NCBI RefSeq assembly: GCF_900115675.1 | Contig: NZ_FOXI01000005.1 | Span: forward strand, 124,001-188,000 | Reading direction: 5' to 3' | DNA length: 64,000 bases | DNA from: Halolamina pelagica | GTDB lineage: Archaea > Halobacteriota > Halobacteria > Halobacteriales > Haloferacaceae | Part shown: one piece after another, positions 8,188-16,205 of the stretch | How the letters are laid out: every line of letters begins with the position of its first letter | How positions within the stretch are numbered: position 1 is the stretch's first letter | Translations under genes and position numbers: made by a program | The notes under the pieces: generated by a model | Databases searched by the model: none | Seen by the model: only the letters and a program-made list of their open reading frames with translations | Told to the model about the DNA's origin: nothing

Positions 8188-9333
8188 ATGCAGACCGCCG
8201 GCTACGCGGACGCGATCGCGAGGGCCGAGCGGTTCGCCCAGCAGAACCCCGAACTCGTCGCTACCGTCGTGGCGGTGGTGACGCTCTCGATCGTCGCCGC
8301 GCTGGCGCTGCTGCGCTACCGCCGGCCGTTGGGGGTCCGGTTCAAGGAGGCGCTGGCGAACAAGGAGCGGGTGGCGGTGCTGATGCATCCCGATCCCGAC
8401 CCGGACGCGATGGCGGCCGCGATCGGTATCGCCCGACTCGCCGAGCAAGTGGACTGTGAACCGACGGTCCAGTTCACCGGACAGATCCGCCACCAGGAGA
8501 ACCGCGCGTTCCGGAACGTGCTCGACCTCGACATCGAGGCGATCGACCACGTCTCCGAACTGGCCGCCGAGGCGGTGGTGCTGGTCGACCACAACCAGCC
8601 CCGCGGGTTCGAGGGTGCCCACGGCGTCCTCCCGTTCGCCGTCGTCGACCACCACCCAGGCGAGGGGACCGGGGAGGTGTTCACCGACGTGCGCACCGAC
8701 TACGGCGCGGCCGCGAGCATCGTCGCGGAGTACTTCCAGGACGTGGGCGGGAAACCGGTGCCGCCGGACGTCCACGAGAGCGAGGTCGACGCGCGGTTCA
8801 CCCTCCCCTCGCGGGAGTCGACCGGGCTCCTCTACGGGATTCTCGCGGACACGCGCCACCTCACCAGCGGCGCCGCGTCGGCGGACTTCAGCGCGGCGGC
8901 CTCGCTCGCGCCGGGCGTCGACGAGGACGCGCTGGACCGCATCGCCAACCCGCAGGTCAGCGGCGAGACGCTCGACGTGAAAGCCCGCGCCATCGCCGGC
9001 CGGCAGGTCGAGGGCTCCTTCGCCGTCAGCGACGTGGGGACCCTGTCGAACGCCGACGCGATCCCGCAGGCCGCCGACGAACTCATCACGCTGGAGGGGA
9101 TCACCGCGGTCGTCGTGGTCGGCGAACGCGATGGGACAGTCCACCTCTCGGGGCGATCGCGGGACGACCGCGTCCACATGGGCCGGGCGCTGGAGAACGC
9201 GGTCGAGGACGTCCCCGACGCCAGCGCCGGGGGCCACGCCCGCATGGGGGGCGGGCAGTTCCCGGCGGACGAGGAGGTGTCCCGCGAGGCGCTCGTCGAG
9301 CGCATCTTCGACAGCCTCGAAGGCGACGTGTAG
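8188..9333 (+). CDS. membrane-anchored DHH-family phosphoesterase
   Basis: 381 aa. An N-terminal transmembrane helix (about 21-42) is followed by a DHH phosphoesterase domain: HPDPDPDAMAAA (motif I), VLVDHNQPRGF (motif II), VVDHHPGEG (DHH motif III) and LYGILADTRHLTSGA (motif IV). The C-terminal part contains GRSRDDRVHMG and a glycine-rich HARMGGGQFP segment corresponding to DHHA1. Relatives include NrnA-type nanoRNases/pAp phosphatases and cyclic-dinucleotide phosphodiesterases. The membrane anchor resembles signalling DHH enzymes more than RecJ. Exact substrate unresolved. Confidence 0.85.
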   Translation: MQTAGYADAIARAERFAQQNPELVATVVAVVTLSIVAALALLRYRRPLGVRFKEALANKERVAVLMHPDPDPDAMAAAIGIARLAEQVDCEPTVQFTGQIRHQENRAFRNVLDLDIEAIDHVSELAAEAVVLVDHNQPRGFEGAHGVLPFAVVDHHPGEGTGEVFTDVRTDYGAAASIVAEYFQDVGGKPVPPDVHESEVDARFTLPSRESTGLLYGILADTRHLTSGAASADFSAAASLAPGVDEDALDRIANPQVSGETLDVKARAIAGRQVEGSFAVSDVGTLSNADAIPQAADELITLEGITAVVVVGERDGTVHLSGRSRDDRVHMGRALENAVEDVPDASAGGHARMGGGQFPADEEVSREALVERIFDSLEGDV

Positions 9334-9391
9334 CGCCCCGCGGCTCCCGTCGAACGGCAGCCCTATCCGGATCCACACCGTTCTCCCGACG

Positions 9392-10492
9392 ATGGCGACC
9401 CACGACGCGACGTGGCGCTACCGCGATCGCTTCGGCGACCGGTACGGCCGCACCTACTTCCGGCGGTTCGGTCCCGGCGTCGTCTCCTCGATCGGCGCCG
9501 GCAGCTACCGGGGCGAGCCGACGCCCGAAGTCGACGAGCGCCACCACGAGGCGCTGGTCACGGCGCTTTCGAACGGCTGTAACGTGCTGGACACCGCACC
9601 GGACTACCGCCGTGGCCGCGCGGAGGGCGTCGTCGGCGACGCGCTCGCTGCCGCCGACGTGGACCGCGACTCGGTGCTGCTGGCGACCAAGGGCGGCTTC
9701 GTCCCCTTCGACGGCGAGCGCCCCGCCGACCCCTCGGCGTACGTCCGCGAGCAGTTCGTCGAACCCGGGCTCGTCGACCCGGCGGACCTCGCCCGCGGGA
9801 GCCACGCGATGACGCCCGCCTTCCTCGAGGCGATGCTGGACCGCTCGCTCGGCGCGCTGGGCGTCGACGCGGTGGACTGCTACTACGTCCACAGTCCCGA
9901 GACGCAGTTGGCGGCTCGGTCCAGCGAGGCGGTGTACGACAAGCTCCAGGCCGCGTTCGAGCAGCTGGAACGCGAGCTCGAGCGGGGCCGGATCGGCCGC
10001 TACGGCGTCGCCTCCTGGGAGGCGTTCCGGGTGCCGCCCGACCACGACCGGCACCTCTCGCTCGCGCGGGTGCTCGATCGGGCCCGAGCGGCCGCCGAGT
10101 CGGTCGGGGGCGACGCCGACGACCACGGGCTCGCGGCGCTCCAACTGCCGTTCAACGTCCACATGGCCGACGCGTTCACGAGCGCCCACCACGAGGACCC
10201 AGAGAGCGGCGAGGCGGTGAGCGCGCTCGAGTTCGCCCATCGCGAGGGGCTGTCGGTGTTCGCGAGTTCGGCGCTGATGGGCGGCGACCTGGTCGAGGGG
10301 CTCCCGCCCGACATCTCGGCGGAGCTGGCGGGTGACAGCCCGGCCCAGCGCGCGATCAACTTCGCGCGGTCGGCGCCGGCGGTGGTGTCGGCGCTCGTGG
10401 GGATGGGCCGGCCGGCCTACGTCCGGGAGGATCTGGCGGCCGGGACGTTCGACCCGCTCGGCGCGTCGGCGTTCGACGCGGTGTTCGAGTAG
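9392..10492 (+). CDS. aldo/keto reductase family oxidoreductase
   Basis: 366 aa from the ATG at 9392; an upstream in-frame extension to 9131 overlaps the preceding gene and is not used. The TIM barrel begins with GPGVVSSIGAGSYRG, then NVLDTAPDYRRGRAEGVVG, which holds the AKR catalytic Asp and Tyr. LLATKGGF supplies the Lys and DCYYVHSPE the His-containing strand. Such enzymes reduce aldehydes or ketones with NAD(P)H. The C-terminal cofactor region is less conserved (VSALVGMGRPAYVREDL). Substrate not predictable. Confidence 0.87.
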   Translation: MATHDATWRYRDRFGDRYGRTYFRRFGPGVVSSIGAGSYRGEPTPEVDERHHEALVTALSNGCNVLDTAPDYRRGRAEGVVGDALAAADVDRDSVLLATKGGFVPFDGERPADPSAYVREQFVEPGLVDPADLARGSHAMTPAFLEAMLDRSLGALGVDAVDCYYVHSPETQLAARSSEAVYDKLQAAFEQLERELERGRIGRYGVASWEAFRVPPDHDRHLSLARVLDRARAAAESVGGDADDHGLAALQLPFNVHMADAFTSAHHEDPESGEAVSALEFAHREGLSVFASSALMGGDLVEGLPPDISAELAGDSPAQRAINFARSAPAVVSALVGMGRPAYVREDLAAGTFDPLGASAFDAVFE

Positions 10493-10563
10493 TCGGCGCC
10501 TGTCGACGGCGCGACCCGTCGCCGACCCGAACGGTTTTCCACGCGAGTCCGCAACTCCTCCCC

Positions 10564-10872
10564 ATGGCAGACGATAGCGAAGGTGACGGGGAGGTCGTCG
10601 CCGAGGCGACAGCCGAAGAGGACGCCGACGAGGAATCGACCCGCGAGCTCCAACTGATCGAGGACGAGAGCGGGTTCTGGACGCTGGTCGACTCCGAGCG
10701 CGGCGCCATCGGCGACGCTCCGACGAAGGCCGCCGGGCTCCACCTGATGGAGCAGGCGCTCGAGGACATGGATGGGGTCTCGATCCCCGACATCGAGCCC
10801 GAGGAGCCCAGTGAGCGGCCGGATCGGGACCCGAAACTGCCGCCCGAGCCGTCGATGCCGGACGAGGAGTAA
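10564..10872 (+). CDS. conserved-looking acidic hypothetical protein
   Basis: 102 aa and extremely acidic. Residues 1-30 are Asp/Glu-rich and probably disordered. Residues 32-72 form a small putative beta-beta-alpha unit (LQLIEDESGFWTLVD, then APTKAAGLHLMEQAL), followed by a Pro/Glu-rich tail. The central unit resembles small haloarchaeal single-domain proteins, but I do not recognise the family. Start ATG at 10564; codon use matches the neighbours. Confidence 0.6.
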   Translation: MADDSEGDGEVVAEATAEEDADEESTRELQLIEDESGFWTLVDSERGAIGDAPTKAAGLHLMEQALEDMDGVSIPDIEPEEPSERPDRDPKLPPEPSMPDEE

Positions 10873-10917
10873 CTCCAGCCGGGCGTCGGCGGCGGGAATC
10901 CCCGGCCGTCCGGAACC

Positions 10918-10926
10918 TTCTTTATC
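10918..10926 (+). promoter_or_regulatory. TATA box of ppsA
   Basis: TTCTTTATC lies about 27 nt upstream of the ATG at 10949, ideal for a leaderless transcript. This spacing supports the 10949 start over an upstream in-frame extension at 10772. Confidence 0.6.
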
Positions 10927-10948
10927 GGTAGACCGGATTCCTCAATTG

Positions 10949-13216
10949 ATGGGAGTACTCTGGCTCGACGACGTTCGCGCCGCGGACCTGGAGACGGTCG
11001 GCGGGAAGGGCGCTTCCCTCGGTGAACTCACTGGGGCGGGGCTTCCCGTGCCGCCGGGATTCGTCGTCACGGCGGGGACGTATCGGGCGTTCATCGAGGA
11101 GGCAGGTATCGACGAGAAACTGTTCGCAGCGATGGACGTCGACCCCGAGGACTCCGCCGCGCTCAAGGAGGCCTCCGAGACGGCCCACGAGCTGATCCTC
11201 GAGACGCCGTTCCCCGACGCGGTTCGCGAGGAGATCCTCGCGGCCTACGACGACCTCGACGACGGCGAGGCGTTCGTCGCGGTCCGCTCCTCGGCGACCG
11301 CCGAGGACCTGCCCGACGCCTCCTTCGCGGGCCAGCAGGAGACGTTCCTCAACGTCCAGCGCGAGCAGCTGCTGGAGCGTGTGAAGGAGTGCTGGGCGTC
11401 GCTGTTCTCGCAGCGCGCCATCTACTACCGCGAGCGCCAGGACTTCCCGCACGACGCCGTCGACATCGCCGTCGTCGTGCAGGAGATGGTCGACGCCGAG
11501 AAGTCAGGCGTGATGTTCACCTCCCACCCCTCGACGGGCGAGCCGCGCCTGATCATCGAGGCGGCGTGGGGGCTGGGTGAGGCGGTCGTCTCGGGGACGG
11601 TCTCCCCGGACAACTACGTCTACGACCGGAACAGCGACTCGGTCGAGGAGGTGACCGTCGCCGACAAGAAGGTCAAGATGGTCAAGGACGCCGAGACCGG
11701 CGAGACCGTCGAGGAGACGGTGGAACCCGACCGCCGGAACGAGCGCGTGCTCTCCGACGACGAGATCGAGGCGCTGGTCGAACTCGGCGAGCGCGTCGAG
11801 GACCACTACGACGAGCCACAGGACGTGGAGTGGGCGGTCGCCGACGGCGACATCTACATGCTTCAGTCCCGCCCGATAACCACGATCGACGACGACGACG
11901 CCGATCTGGAGGAGGAACGCGAGACCGAGACCGAGAACGAGGGCGACGTGCTCATCCGCGGGCTCGGCGCCTCGCCGGGCGTCGTCTCGGGCGAGGTCCG
12001 CGTCGTCACCGAACTCGACCAGCTCGACAAGGTCGGCGACGGCGACGTGCTCGTCACCGAGATGACGATGCCCGACATGGTGCCGGCGATGAAACGCGCC
12101 GCCGGCATCGTCACCGACGAGGGCGGCATGACCAGCCACGCCGCGATCGTCTCCCGGGAACTCGGCGTGCCCGCGGTGGTCGGCACCGGGAGCGGCTCCC
12201 GCGAACTCGTCGACGATCAGGTCGTCACCATCGACGGCGACCGCGGCACCGTAATCGAGGGCCGGACCGAGCCCGCAGAACCCGACCACGAGCCCGTCGA
12301 GGAGGTCCGCCCGAAGACCCCGGTCAAACCCATGACTGCGACCGAAGTGAAAGTCAACGTCTCCATCCCGGAGGCTGCCGAGCGCGCGGCCGCGACGGGC
12401 GCCGACGGCGTCGGCCTGCTCCGGATGGAGCACATGGTGCTCACGCTGGGCAAGACGCCCGAGCGCTACATCGAAGAGGAGGGCGGCGAGGCCTACCAGG
12501 ACCAACTGGTCGACGGGATCCAGGGCGTCGCCGAGGAGTTCTACCCCCGGCCCGTGCGCGTCCGCACGCTCGACGCCCCGACCGACGAGTTCCGGACGAT
12601 GGAGGGCGGCGAGGACGAGCCGACCGAGCACAACCCGATGCTCGGCTGGCGCGGCATCCGTCGCAGCCTCGCCAAGCCCGGCGTGTTCCAGCACGAGCTC
12701 GCGGCGTTCCGCAAGCTGTACGACATGGGCTACGACAACGTCGAGCTCATGCTCCCGCTCGTCAACGACGCCGACGACGTGATCAAGGCCAAGCGGCTGA
12801 TGGAGGAGGCCGGTATCGACATCGAGAAGCGCAACTGGGGCGTGATGATCGAGACGCCCGCCAGCGCGCTCTGTGTCGAGGAGATGGCCGCCGAGGGGAT
12901 CGACTTCGCCTCCTTCGGCACGAACGACCTGACCCAGTACACGCTGGCGGTCGACCGCAACAACGAGCACGTCGCCGACCGGTTCGACGAGCTCCACCCG
13001 GCGGTGCTCGAGCTCATCGCCGACACGATCGAGACCTGCCGCGAGCACGACGTGGACACCTCGATCTGCGGCCAGGCCGGTTCCAAGCCGGAGATGGTGA
13101 ACTTCCTCGTCGAGGAGGGGATCTCGAGCATCTCCGCGAACATCGACGCCGTGCGCGACGTGCAGCACGAGGTCAAGCGCGTCGAGCAGCAGCTGATCCT
13201 GGACTCGGTCCGCTGA
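10949..13216 (+). CDS. ppsA: phosphoenolpyruvate synthase (pyruvate, water dikinase)
   Basis: 755 aa. Converts pyruvate plus ATP and water to PEP, AMP and phosphate, the entry step of gluconeogenesis. Three domains in order: an ATP-grasp nucleotide-binding domain ([11 protein letters not shown] at the N-terminus, then [27 protein letters not shown]); the swivelling phosphohistidine domain with [15 protein letters not shown], catalytic His about 397; and the C-terminal PEP/pyruvate TIM barrel ending [11 protein letters not shown] with the acid Cys about 707. The linker around 310-345 is highly acidic. Length is slightly below bacterial PpsA (about 790), typical of archaea. Confidence 0.96.
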   Translation: MGVLWLDDVRAADLETVGGKGASLGELTGAGLPVPPGFVVTAGTYRAFIEEAGIDEKLFAAMDVDPEDSAALKEASETAHELILETPFPDAVREEILAAYDDLDDGEAFVAVRSSATAEDLPDASFAGQQETFLNVQREQLLERVKECWASLFSQRAIYYRERQDFPHDAVDIAVVVQEMVDAEKSGVMFTSHPSTGEPRLIIEAAWGLGEAVVSGTVSPDNYVYDRNSDSVEEVTVADKKVKMVKDAETGETVEETVEPDRRNERVLSDDEIEALVELGERVEDHYDEPQDVEWAVADGDIYMLQSRPITTIDDDDADLEEERETETENEGDVLIRGLGASPGVVSGEVRVVTELDQLDKVGDGDVLVTEMTMPDMVPAMKRAAGIVTDEGGMTSHAAIVSRELGVPAVVGTGSGSRELVDDQVVTIDGDRGTVIEGRTEPAEPDHEPVEEVRPKTPVKPMTATEVKVNVSIPEAAERAAATGADGVGLLRMEHMVLTLGKTPERYIEEEGGEAYQDQLVDGIQGVAEEFYPRPVRVRTLDAPTDEFRTMEGGEDEPTEHNPMLGWRGIRRSLAKPGVFQHELAAFRKLYDMGYDNVELMLPLVNDADDVIKAKRLMEEAGIDIEKRNWGVMIETPASALCVEEMAAEGIDFASFGTNDLTQYTLAVDRNNEHVADRFDELHPAVLELIADTIETCREHDVDTSICGQAGSKPEMVNFLVEEGISSISANIDAVRDVQHEVKRVEQQLILDSVR

Positions 13217-13251
13217 GGCGAGCGCGGGACCGCTCCCGTGTTTGCTAAGGA

Positions 13252-13258
13252 TTATTAA
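13252..13258 (+). promoter_or_regulatory. TATA box of nikR
   Basis: TTATTAA centred about 26 nt upstream of the ATG at 13281. The flanks (CTAAGG and ACGAACG) show no clear palindrome, so an autoregulatory operator is not evident. Confidence 0.55.
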
Positions 13259-13280
13259 CGAACGGCGCCTCTCTTGTTAC

Positions 13281-13781
13281 ATGACCGTCGTCAGCGTCTC
13301 GATGCCCGAGGAACTGCTCGACCGCATCGACAACTTCTCCGAGGAACACGGCTACACGGGCCGCAGCGAGGTGATGCGCGAGGCCGCCCGGAACCTGCTG
13401 GGCGAGTTCGAGGACCGCCGACTGGAGGACCGCAACCTCATGGCCGTCGTCACCGTCCTCTTCGAGTACGAGACCACGAGCGTCGAGGAGCGCATGATGC
13501 AGCTCCGCCACGAGCACGAGGGGCTGGTCGCCTCGAACTTCCACTCCCACGTCGGCGAGCACCACTGCATGGAGCTGTTCGTGCTCGAGGGCACGCTCGA
13601 GGAGGTGTCGGCCTTCGTCGGCAAGATCCGTGCGACCCGGGACACGCTCACCGTGGACTACTCCGTCACGCCCGTCGACGGCTTCGACCCCGCGTCGGGG
13701 CTGGGACCGCTGTCGAGTCACGACGAGGAGGACGACGCCGAGAGCGAGCGCGGCTCGGACGCCGAGAGCCACGACCACTGA
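13281..13781 (+). CDS. nikR: nickel-responsive transcriptional regulator NikR
   Basis: 166 aa. N-terminal ribbon-helix-helix ([15 protein letters not shown], then [14 protein letters not shown]) and C-terminal ACT-like metal domain. The nickel ligands of NikR are visible: a histidine in LRHEHE (77 or 79), His88 and His90 in NFHSHVG, and Cys96 in HHCMEL. It should bind operators as a tetramer when Ni2+ is present. A 30-residue Asp/Ser/His-rich tail ([10 protein letters not shown] ... ESHDH) is an addition to the bacterial length of about 133 and might add metal affinity. No nickel transporter or hydrogenase gene is nearby in this window, so its targets lie elsewhere. Confidence 0.92.
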   Translation: MTVVSVSMPEELLDRIDNFSEEHGYTGRSEVMREAARNLLGEFEDRRLEDRNLMAVVTVLFEYETTSVEERMMQLRHEHEGLVASNFHSHVGEHHCMELFVLEGTLEEVSAFVGKIRATRDTLTVDYSVTPVDGFDPASGLGPLSSHDEEDDAESERGSDAESHDH

Positions 13782-13791
13782 CCCCGCCGCT

Positions 13792-15222
13792 TCAGAGCCA
13801 GCCGCCGTCGACCGCGTCGACGAGTGCCGAGTCCGCGGCCCGCCAGTCACCGCTCGCGCGCTCGTACAGCGCCCGCGCCCGCTCGGTCGCCTCCGCGACG
13901 GCCGCCTCGGGGTCGGCATCGACGAACGCCCCGTCACGCAGGACGGCCTCGCCGGCGACGAACACGTCCCGGACCTCCCGCCCCGTCGTCGAGTAGACGA
14001 GGTTCGGAACCGCGGTGTGCAGCGGCGACTCGACGGCCGGCGCCGTCGAGAGTCGGTCGGTCTCGACGACGACGAAGTCCGCGCGGGTGCCCGCTTCGAG
14101 CGTTCCCACCTCGTCGGCGATCCCCAGCGCCGCGGCGCCGCCGACGGTCGCGAGCCGGAGTGCCTCGGGCGCCGTCAGCGCGGTCGGGTCGGTGTGCTCG
14201 ACTTTCGAGAGCGTCGCGGCCGTCCTGGCTTCGCGGAACATCGAGTGGTGCCCCGGGCCCGGCGCCTGATCCGTGCCGATCCCGACTGGCGCGCCGTACT
14301 CGCGGAACTCCGCCACGGGCGGAACGATCCCGTCGATGGCCGAGATCGACGAGGGGCAGCCGAGCATGGCGGCCCCGCCAGCAGCGAGTTGCTCGCGCTC
14401 CGCCGGAGTCGCGCCGTGACAGTGGACCGCCACGAGCGAGTCCTCGACGATCCCCAGCTCCTCGAGCACCGAGACCGTCGACTCGTCGGCGCCGTAGCGC
14501 TCCTCGATCTGGATCGCCTCGCGTTCGCCCTGTGCGGTGTGCAGGTGGAGCTTCGCGCCGCGCTCGTGGGCGAGCGCCTGCACCGTCCGGAGCAGGTCGG
14601 GCGACACCATGTCCAGCGCCTGCGGGCCGTAGGCCGGCGTCACGAGCGGGTCGTCGCCGAACTGTTCGAACAGCCGGTCCGCCCGCGCCAGCGCTCGCTC
14701 GCCCTGCTCGCGGTCGAAGGGGTACAGCTCTCGCGGCCCGAGGTCGTCGCGCTCCTCTGGCACCTCGTTGATCGTCTCGACGGCGACCACGTCGACGCCG
14801 AGGGGCTGGTAGACTTCTTCGACGAGTGTCTCGACCTCGCTCGCGTACTCACAGATCGTCGTCGCGCCGCCGCGGACCGCCTCCAGCACGCCCAGCCGCG
14901 TGCCGGCGACGCGGTCGTGCTCGTCGGCGTGCGCAGAGAGCGGGCCGAGCGCGCGGTTCATCCACTCGATCTCGGGCACGTCCTGTGCGCCGCCGCGGAG
15001 GAGGGTGTGGGCCATGTGGGTGTGGGCGTTCACGAGGCCGGGCATGACCACCGAGCCCTCGGCGTCGACCACCTCGTCGGCGTCGCTCGGGGCCGGCGCC
15101 TCGGCGGCCGGGCCGACGTAGCTGAGCCGCCCGTCCGTGACGGCGAGCGCGCCCGAGTCGACGATCCCCAGCCGGTCGTCCCGCATCGTGAGCAACGTGC
15201 CCCCGGTGACGAACGTGTCCAT
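13792..15222 (-). CDS. amidohydrolase, MTA/SAH deaminase-type (ATZ/TRZ family)
   Basis: 476 aa from the ATG at 15222; a 26-residue in-frame extension to 15300 is Pro-rich and rejected. Metal-dependent hydrolase: VMPGLVNAHTHMAHTLLRGG carries the first two His ligands, LHLHTAQGE the third, AVHCHG the fourth, and GIGTDQAPG the catalytic Asp. This set fits the subfamily of methylthioadenosine/S-adenosylhomocysteine deaminases and chlorohydrolases, which deaminate purine or triazine rings. Deamination of MTA or SAH is the likeliest reaction but is inferred from subfamily only. Divergent from the DsbA-like gene with a 92-nt gap. Confidence 0.84.
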   Translation of the reverse strand: MDTFVTGGTLLTMRDDRLGIVDSGALAVTDGRLSYVGPAAEAPAPSDADEVVDAEGSVVMPGLVNAHTHMAHTLLRGGAQDVPEIEWMNRALGPLSAHADEHDRVAGTRLGVLEAVRGGATTICEYASEVETLVEEVYQPLGVDVVAVETINEVPEERDDLGPRELYPFDREQGERALARADRLFEQFGDDPLVTPAYGPQALDMVSPDLLRTVQALAHERGAKLHLHTAQGEREAIQIEERYGADESTVSVLEELGIVEDSLVAVHCHGATPAEREQLAAGGAAMLGCPSSISAIDGIVPPVAEFREYGAPVGIGTDQAPGPGHHSMFREARTAATLSKVEHTDPTALTAPEALRLATVGGAAALGIADEVGTLEAGTRADFVVVETDRLSTAPAVESPLHTAVPNLVYSTTGREVRDVFVAGEAVLRDGAFVDADPEAAVAEATERARALYERASGDWRAADSALVDAVDGGWL

Positions 15223-15314
15223 GGCGGGTGCTGGGAACGACGGCGCTTGAAGCTTCGGCGGGCCACGGGCGCCGCTATCCGGTAGCTTTTCCGAGTTCAC
15301 CCGTTGGAGAGGGT

Positions 15315-15983
15315 ATGTCCGAATCCGACGGCGTCGTCGACGCCGAGAAGGCGGTCGACGCCGATTCCGACGAGGTCGTTGTGTTCAGCGATTACGTCTG
15401 CCCGTTCTGCCACCTGGGGCGGGCGTCCCTCGAGCAGTACCGCGAGGGTCGCGACGCGCCGCTCCGGGTCGAGTGGCACCCGTTCGACCTCCGCGGGTAC
15501 AAACGCGACGAGAACCGCGAGATCCAGACGGACGTCGACGACGGGAAGGACGACGACTACTTCGAGCAGGTCCGGGAGAACGTCGAGCGCCTGAGCGAGG
15601 AGTACGGCGTCGACGCCGACATCGACGCGGTTCCCGACACCGACTCCTGGAACGCCCAGCAGGCCGCGTTCTACGTCCGCGAGGAGCTCCCCGAGCGGTT
15701 CGGCGCCTTCGACGACGCGCTGTTCGAGGCCTACTGGACCGACCACCGCGACATCGGCGACCCCGACGTGATCGCCGACGTGGCCGAGTCGGTCGGCCTC
15801 GACGCCGCGGAGATCCGGGACGCCGCCACCGACGATGACTGGGCCGACCGACTGGAGGCACAGTTCCAGGACGCCCGGGACCGCGGCGTCACCGGCGTGC
15901 CGACCTTCGCCGCCGACGGCCACGCCGCCCGCGGCGCGGTGCCGCCGGCCCAGCTCGAACGCCTGATCGAGGGCGAGAACTGA
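15315..15983 (+). CDS. DsbA/FrnE-family thiol oxidoreductase
   Basis: 222 aa. Thioredoxin-fold with inserted helical domain. VVVFSDYVCPFCHLGRASLEQ has a CPFC redox pair near residue 37. GVTGVPTFAADG carries the cis-proline loop, and the helical insert contains NAQQAAFYVREE. No signal peptide, so a cytoplasmic FrnE/2-hydroxychromene-carboxylate-isomerase-like enzyme is more likely than a secreted disulfide catalyst. ATG start at 15315. Confidence 0.86.
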   Translation: MSESDGVVDAEKAVDADSDEVVVFSDYVCPFCHLGRASLEQYREGRDAPLRVEWHPFDLRGYKRDENREIQTDVDDGKDDDYFEQVRENVERLSEEYGVDADIDAVPDTDSWNAQQAAFYVREELPERFGAFDDALFEAYWTDHRDIGDPDVIADVAESVGLDAAEIRDAATDDDWADRLEAQFQDARDRGVTGVPTFAADGHAARGAVPPAQLERLIEGEN

Positions 15984-16001
15984 GCGCTACCCACGAAGCA
16001 C

Positions 16002-16008
16002 TTATACC
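16002..16008 (+). promoter_or_regulatory. TATA box of the candidate RNA upstream of mutS
   Basis: TTATACC stands alone in GC-rich DNA, 20 nt after the preceding stop codon. It predicts a transcript starting near 16030, well before the separate TATA element of mutS at 16136. Confidence 0.45.
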
Positions 16009-16029
16009 TCGACTTCGTTCGTTTAGTTG

Positions 16030-16135
16030 TCGCGCTGCCGACCCGGTTCGGGGTAGGGGCCTTCCGGGACGGCACCGCGGCGATGCGCGCATCGCCGTGC
16101 TCGGCCAGACGTGGCCGGTCACCCACGGCGGCATC
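16030..16135 (+). ncRNA. candidate structured RNA between frnE-like gene and mutS
   Basis: About 100 nt with its own upstream TATA box and dense complementarity. A nested stem pairs GCCG/CGGC with CCCGG/CCGGG (about 16037-16073). A perfect 7-bp hairpin GGCGATG-CGCG-CATCGCC follows at 16079-16096. The alternative outer stem CGCCGTG (16093-16099) with CACGGCG (16124-16130) encloses a second hairpin CGGCCA-GACG-TGGCCG. No reading frame is convincing. It matches no RNA I recognise (SRP, RNase P or tRNA), so an independent small RNA or an mRNA leader remain possible. Confidence 0.4.
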
Positions 16136-16142
16136 GTTTATC
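16136..16142 (+). promoter_or_regulatory. TATA box of mutS
   Basis: CGTTTATC at this position would start transcription near 16165, giving mutS a leader of about 40 nt. It lies downstream of the candidate RNA, so the two can be transcribed separately. Confidence 0.4.
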
Positions 16143-16205
16143 CGATCCAGTCACGTTCGCCAGCGACCCGCAGGGCTTTAGCCACCGACACACCGAGAGG
16201 GGTCC

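Noticed and set aside
11504-13168. A 554-codon minus-strand frame opposite ppsA
   Set aside because: Shadow frame; ppsA on the plus strand has all catalytic motifs.
16030-16135. H/ACA guide RNA identity for the candidate upstream of mutS
   Set aside because: Internal loops are too small and asymmetric (2 and 6 nt) for a guide pocket, and a clear ACA at the expected distance is not seen; left as unclassified.
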